Positions 58,030-64,000 of a stretch of DNA of 64,000 nucleotides are shown here, piece after piece. A model generated the notes under the pieces. That model saw nothing but the letters and a program-made list of their open reading frames with translations, ran no database searches and had not been told where the DNA came from. The position numbers and the translations under genes are program-made. Positions within the stretch are counted from its first letter, which is position 1; the number at the start of each line of letters is the position of its first letter. The stretch is from Rhodoferax sp. (lineage in GTDB: Bacteria; Pseudomonadota; Gammaproteobacteria; Burkholderiales; Burkholderiaceae_C): the NCBI RefSeq assembly GCF_010365055.1, contig NZ_JAAFHA010000003.1:37317-101316 (forward strand), written 5' to 3'.

Positions 58030-60411
58030 TCACTCCGCCGACTTGAGGACGGCAATCAGGTCCAGTTGATCCAGACGACGACGCATGGCCAGGCCCGACA
58101 GCAGCGCCGACACCAGCACCACAGCGCAGGCAAAGGCATAGGTCTGGGGCACCAGCACCACCGGCACGCGAAACAGGTCGCTTTGCATCGAATTGGCGAG
58201 GTAGTAGCACATTCCCACACCCAGCCAAAGGCCCAGCGGGATAGCGATCAGGGTCAGCAGACCGAGTTCACCGAGCAGGATGTAGGCGACCTCGGCGCGG
58301 GTGAAACCCAGCACCCGCAGGCTGGCGAGTTCGCGACCACGCTCGGTCAGCCCGATGCGGGCGCTGTTGTAGATCACGCCAAAGGCGATGATGACGGCAA
58401 ACACGGTGGCCACATAGGTGAAGAACAGCATGGTCTCGTCCATCACCCGGTTGAAATTGCGGATCTCCTGCACCCGCTCAGCCAGCCCGGCGATGCGCGG
58501 CATACCCTTCAACCGGGTGTACAGCGCGGTCAACTGGGCGCTGTCGACGCTCAGGTAGGCACCCGAGATCGTCGGGCCTTCCTGCATGAACTGGTTCAGC
58601 GCCGCCAGCTGCATGTAGCCCGACACGCCCAGATACTCCCTGACCAGCCCCACCACAGTGGCCTCCCGCACCGGCCGACTACCTTCAAGCACCTCGACGG
58701 TCAGCCGGTCGCCCACCCGCACATCCAGCAGTTGGGCCAGATAGTCGGTGAGCAAGATGCCCTCCAACGGCAGAGGGACGGGCCGCAAATCGGCGTCGAG
58801 CAGGCGCACAATGTCGCCGCCCGGTTCGACACCGCGAATACCGGTGCGATAAGTGAGATGACCGTGACGCAGCCGCACCGGCACGGCGCGAAACACTTCC
58901 ACGTGCTGCACCCCGGCCAAGCCGAGCAGGTCGAAGCGCGCGCGGTAGCTGGCGGGGTCACTGAAGGTCACCGACAGGTCCTCGCGCTGGGCCATGCCGA
59001 ACTGCAGGTTGACCATGTAGCTGACCGTATCGCGCTGAAACAGCCCGGTCATGATGATGCCGCAGGACATGGCAATGCCCAGCACTGTGAGCATGGACTT
59101 CAAGGCCCGGCGCTGGATGTGGCGGATGATCATGCGCATCGGCGGCGACAGCCAGCGCTTCAAGCCCATTTGCTCGATCCAGGTCTCGCGATAGATTGCG
59201 GGCGGCTCAGGGCGCATCGCCTGCGCGGGGCGCAAGCTGGCAGCGCGCCAGACTGCAAACACTGTGCCGGTCCCCGCCGCCAGGAGGCTGGCAGCGCAGG
59301 CCTGCAGTAGCGTGCCCGGCTGCAAACGGAACATCAGGTAGGGGAAGTGATAGAACTCCGTGTAGATATCTGACAGCGCCCGGCCCAGCCACAGGCCCAG
59401 CGCCGTGCCGCCCACAATGCCCAGCCCCACGATCACCGAGACCATGCGCAGGTAATGCCACAGCACGGCCAGATTGCTGTAGCCAAAGGCCTTGAGGACG
59501 GCGATCTGCTCGCGCTGCATCGCCACCAGCCGCCCGATCACCACATTGAGCAAAAAGGCGGCGATGCCCATGAACATGACCGGAAACAGACTCGCCAGGG
59601 TGCCCAGCTGGTCCAACTCCTGGCTGAGAAAGCGGTGCGACAGCTGGTCCTTGCGGCTGTAAGCGCCCAGGCCGCCATAGGGCTGGAGCAGTTCGTCGAC
59701 GCGGTCAATCACGGTTTGACTGGCCGCGCCGGGTCGCAGGCTCAGGGCCAGATCGTTGAACGCACCCTCCATGTCGTAGGCTTGCGCCAGCGCGCGACGC
59801 CCCATCCACATCACACCGAAGCGCTTGTTGTCGGGAAACACCGAGCCGGGCCGCATCTGCTGAATGAATTCCGGCGACAGCGCCGTACCCACCAGCGTCA
59901 ACGCCTGGCGCCGCCCGTTGAGGATGGCCACAAAGCGGCCGCCCAGTTGCAGGTGATGCGCCTGCGCCAGGGCGCTGCTGACCACCACCTCATCTGGTTG
60001 GCCCGGCGCTGGCAGGCGCCCCTGGCGCAAGTGCAGCGCGTTGAGACCGCGGCGCCCGCCGTCGGATACCGACACCATCAAGGCTGTGACCGGCTCGGCA
60101 AAACCCGGCATGTCCACCCGCACCTGGGCCACCACCCGCGTTTCGACCTGATCCACGCCGGCGATGGCCTGTAGGCGCGGCAAGAGCGCCTGCGGCGCCC
60201 GCTTCAAGCTGGCAAACACCTCGGCAAAACGGTAGTCGCGGTAATAGCGGTCCTGGGTGGCACGCAGCGCCCCGAGCGTGCTGAGAAACATGATGTAGGT
60301 GCCAACGCCGCACATCACCACCAAGGCGATAGCCAGTGCCTGGCTCTTCATCTGCCACAGGTCGCGCAGCAGCTTGCGGTCAAGTGCTTTCACCAGATCC
60401 GCCCCGGGCAA
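58030..60411 (-). CDS. FtsX/MacB-type ABC transporter permease
   Basis: 793 residues with two FtsX domains. Membrane segments: about 24-46, then three near 268-286, 320-343 and 360-382, and in the second half about 437-455, 660-680, 700-722 and 745-765, with large periplasmic loops between. No Walker motifs, so this is permease only. The gene and its adaptor partner make a pair; an ATP-binding subunit gene is not present in the window, although most such loci include one. Confidence 0.88.
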   Translation of the reverse strand: MPGADLVKALDRKLLRDLWQMKSQALAIALVVMCGVGTYIMFLSTLGALRATQDRYYRDYRFAEVFASLKRAPQALLPRLQAIAGVDQVETRVVAQVRVDMPGFAEPVTALMVSVSDGGRRGLNALHLRQGRLPAPGQPDEVVVSSALAQAHHLQLGGRFVAILNGRRQALTLVGTALSPEFIQQMRPGSVFPDNKRFGVMWMGRRALAQAYDMEGAFNDLALSLRPGAASQTVIDRVDELLQPYGGLGAYSRKDQLSHRFLSQELDQLGTLASLFPVMFMGIAAFLLNVVIGRLVAMQREQIAVLKAFGYSNLAVLWHYLRMVSVIVGLGIVGGTALGLWLGRALSDIYTEFYHFPYLMFRLQPGTLLQACAASLLAAGTGTVFAVWRAASLRPAQAMRPEPPAIYRETWIEQMGLKRWLSPPMRMIIRHIQRRALKSMLTVLGIAMSCGIIMTGLFQRDTVSYMVNLQFGMAQREDLSVTFSDPASYRARFDLLGLAGVQHVEVFRAVPVRLRHGHLTYRTGIRGVEPGGDIVRLLDADLRPVPLPLEGILLTDYLAQLLDVRVGDRLTVEVLEGSRPVREATVVGLVREYLGVSGYMQLAALNQFMQEGPTISGAYLSVDSAQLTALYTRLKGMPRIAGLAERVQEIRNFNRVMDETMLFFTYVATVFAVIIAFGVIYNSARIGLTERGRELASLRVLGFTRAEVAYILLGELGLLTLIAIPLGLWLGVGMCYYLANSMQSDLFRVPVVLVPQTYAFACAVVLVSALLSGLAMRRRLDQLDLIAVLKSAE

Positions 60412-60583
60412 GGTGCAGCAACTTGTTCAATGTTTGCCATGGGGACCGGCCGTTGTAGGGCCATGAAGGTCAGACTAAATCATCAGTCTAGGCAACACCC
60501 CGCCTTCAGCATTGATCTTTCTCAACTGCGCGGCGCAGTCAGCACCCGCCCCAAAATAAGCTGAGCAAATTCCCCCGAACGGC

Positions 60584-62624
<2,041 letters not shown>

Positions 62625-62828
62625 AAGGTAGCCAGTAGAGAGAGGTCGGTCGAGCACAAATTGGACCATTATCCTGAATATCCCAAGAAACCATCTCAGA
62701 ATCAGGCCACTGCGCCTGATTGCGTCAGGTCTGCCTCAGGCGCAGTCCATTGGTGACGCGCCAGCAAGTCCCCATGGTTCGCCATCCCTCGCGATCCCTG
62801 CCGCCTTCAACCACATTGAACTTCTGAG

Positions 62829-62855
62829 TTAGCACTCTCTCCCAGAGAGTGCTAA
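62829..62855 (+). promoter_or_regulatory. CIRCE operator (HrcA site) upstream of rpoH
   Basis: TTAGCACTC at 62829-62837, nine bases, then GAGTGCTAA at 62847-62855: a perfect match to the CIRCE consensus. It lies 31 bases before the rpoH start codon, so HrcA binding should repress transcription of the heat-shock sigma factor. Confidence 0.95.
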
Positions 62856-62886
62856 CATAACAAATATGGAAAAAAGGAGTTCTGGC

Positions 62887-63828
62887 ATGTCTTATCAATC
62901 TGGTGCATCCGCTGCTGCCTTGACTGTGGCGAACCCGTGGTCGATGGTGCCCGCGCTGGGTAATCTTGACGCTTATATTTCTGCGGCCAATCGCCTGCCC
63001 ATGCTCACCCTGGAAGAAGAGCAGGAGTTTGCGCGCAAGTTCCGGCAAGACAACGACTTGGGCGCTGCCGGAAAAATGGTCTTGTCGCACTTGCGACTGG
63101 TGGTGTCGGTGGCGCGCCAGTACCTGGGCTATGGCCTGCCGCATGGCGACCTGATTCAGGAAGGCAATGTGGGCTTGATGAAAGCGGTCAAACGCTTCGA
63201 CCCGGACCATGGCGTGCGCTTGGTGAGCTATGCGCTGCACTGGATCAAGGCCGAGATTCACGAGTACATCCTGAAAAACTGGCGCATGGTCAAGATGGCC
63301 ACCACCAAGGCGCAACGCAAGCTCTTTTTCAACCTGCGCTCCATGAAGCAGCGCTACAAGTCGGACGATGCTGCCGCTGATCTGGGCACCCACCGCGACA
63401 CCCTGAATGAAGACCAAATCGACGCGATGGCCCTGGAACTCAGGGTCAAGCGCGAAGAGGTCATTGAAATGGAGACCCGGCTCTCGGGCGGTGATGTGCT
63501 GCTCGACCCCAGCCCCTCTGACGACGGTGAAGACGCGTTTGGCCCGATTGCCTACCTGACCGATACCCGGCACGAACCGACTGAAATGATCGAGGCGCAC
63601 CAGCGCGACCTGCTGGCCAGCGACGGCATTGCGACGGCGCTGGACGCGCTCGACGAACGCAGCCGGCGCATCGTCGAAGAGCGCTGGCTGAAGGTCAACG
63701 ACGACAACTCGGGCGGCATGACGCTGCACGAACTGGCTGCGGTGTACGGCGTCAGCGCCGAGCGCATTCGCCAGATCGAGGTGGCGGCGATGAAGAAAAT
63801 GAAGAAGACCTTGGTCGAATACGTCTGA
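62887..63828 (+). CDS. rpoH: RNA polymerase sigma-32 (heat shock)
   Basis: 313 residues from ATG 62887 (AAAGGAG upstream; an ATG at 62866 precedes that site). Region 2 has LVVSVARQYLGYGLPHGDLIQEGNVGLMKAVKRFDP-type sequence, the RpoH box is in QRKLFFNLRSMKQRY, and region 4 ends with ELAAVYGVSAERIRQIE. RpoH directs heat-shock transcription. The CIRCE operator adds HrcA control. Confidence 0.96.
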   Translation: MSYQSGASAAALTVANPWSMVPALGNLDAYISAANRLPMLTLEEEQEFARKFRQDNDLGAAGKMVLSHLRLVVSVARQYLGYGLPHGDLIQEGNVGLMKAVKRFDPDHGVRLVSYALHWIKAEIHEYILKNWRMVKMATTKAQRKLFFNLRSMKQRYKSDDAAADLGTHRDTLNEDQIDAMALELRVKREEVIEMETRLSGGDVLLDPSPSDDGEDAFGPIAYLTDTRHEPTEMIEAHQRDLLASDGIATALDALDERSRRIVEERWLKVNDDNSGGMTLHELAAVYGVSAERIRQIEVAAMKKMKKTLVEYV

Positions 63829-63847
63829 CATCCAGCGGCTGCGACAC

Positions 63848-63885
63848 AATGCCCCTGACGGTCACGGTCCTCAGGGGCATTTTTC
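63848..63885 (+). terminator. Intrinsic terminator after rpoH
   Basis: ATGCCCCTGA (63849-63858), a 12-base loop, then TCAGGGGCAT (63871-63880) followed by TTTTT. A strong GC-rich stem with T run, 20 bases after the rpoH stop. Confidence 0.92.
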
Positions 63886-64000
63886 ATGCAAGGGATATCC
63901 ATGCCCAGCAAAATGCTGGTAGTGCAACATTCGTTCTGTAATTTCCCCGACCACTGAAACTGACCCTGTTTGGAAGTTTCTGGTTTTGGGATTTTTTAAT
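63886..64000. other. Window end, no gene identified
   Basis: The last 115 bases show no frame with a ribosome-binding site. CGACCACTGAAACTGACCC at 63949-63967 faintly recalls terminal sequences of some IS elements, but nothing can be concluded without the next sequence. Confidence 0.3.

Noticed and set aside
62725..63849. A 374-codon minus-strand open frame opposite rpoH
   Set aside because: Shadow frame; it would also run across the CIRCE operator.
63949..64000. Possible end of an insertion sequence at the window edge
   Set aside because: Resemblance is weak and the rest lies outside the window.

Overview
This 64 kb window is a chromosomal segment of a betaproteobacterium, most likely Burkholderiales/Comamonadaceae (Rhodoferax/Polaromonas-like). 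The grounds are the gene orders rpoE-rseA-rseB-mucD-lepA-lepB-rnc-era, rpmF-plsX-fabHDG-acpP-fabF and hemC-hemD-hemX-hemY, a beta-type RNase E with an Arg/Gly-rich tail, a TctCBA/TctDE tricarboxylate system, and a short dispersed repeat that I recall (not checked) from genomes of this family.

Layout. 1-15392 is almost entirely minus strand: the start of era, rnc, a DUF4845 protein, lepB, lepA, then the envelope-stress module (mucD, rseB, rseA, rpoE) with a YgfX-like membrane protein, then the fatty-acid/phospholipid operon (fabF, acpP, fabG, fabD, fabH, plsX, rpmF, yceD). 15418-20000 holds maf and a tetrapyrrole-methylase-fold methyltransferase (plus strand) and sppA, a Rieske protein, a HAD phosphatase and rluC (minus strand). 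rne follows behind a long structured leader. Then come a degenerate GGDEF protein and hemY-hemX-hemD-hemC (minus), with ppc divergent.

31834-46020 looks like an accessory block separating hemC/ppc from algR-algZ/argH, which are neighbours in Pseudomonas. It contains an IS110-type transposase remnant, a probable orphan integron gene cassette with a recognisable attC site, an OsmC-family protein, an AbrB-type membrane protein, tctDE-tctCBA, a small secreted protein, and a c-di-GMP operon (CHASE8-HAMP-GGDEF-EAL enzyme, TonB receptor, YfiR-like periplasmic protein). 46027-54344 has algR/algZ, argH, a FapA/DUF342 protein, an HD-GYP phosphodiesterase, and thiC under a TPP riboswitch. 54548-56440 is gene-poor but encodes an unusual secreted 14-residue-repeat protein. 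56440-63828 has a glyoxalase-like protein (possibly a second cassette), an HlyD/FtsX export pair without an ATPase, glnB, nadE, and rpoH under a CIRCE operator.

The most noteworthy signals are: (i) at least eleven full or partial copies of a ~55 bp dispersed repeat, six of them inside open reading frames of essential or housekeeping genes (era, rseA, sppA, hemD, algR, nadE); (ii) the attC-bearing cassette; (iii) the 14-residue tandem-repeat secreted protein; (iv) the YfiN/TonB/YfiR-type operon; (v) a possible small RNA upstream of lepA; and (vi) HrcA/CIRCE control of rpoH. All assignments come from reading the sequence; no database search was run.
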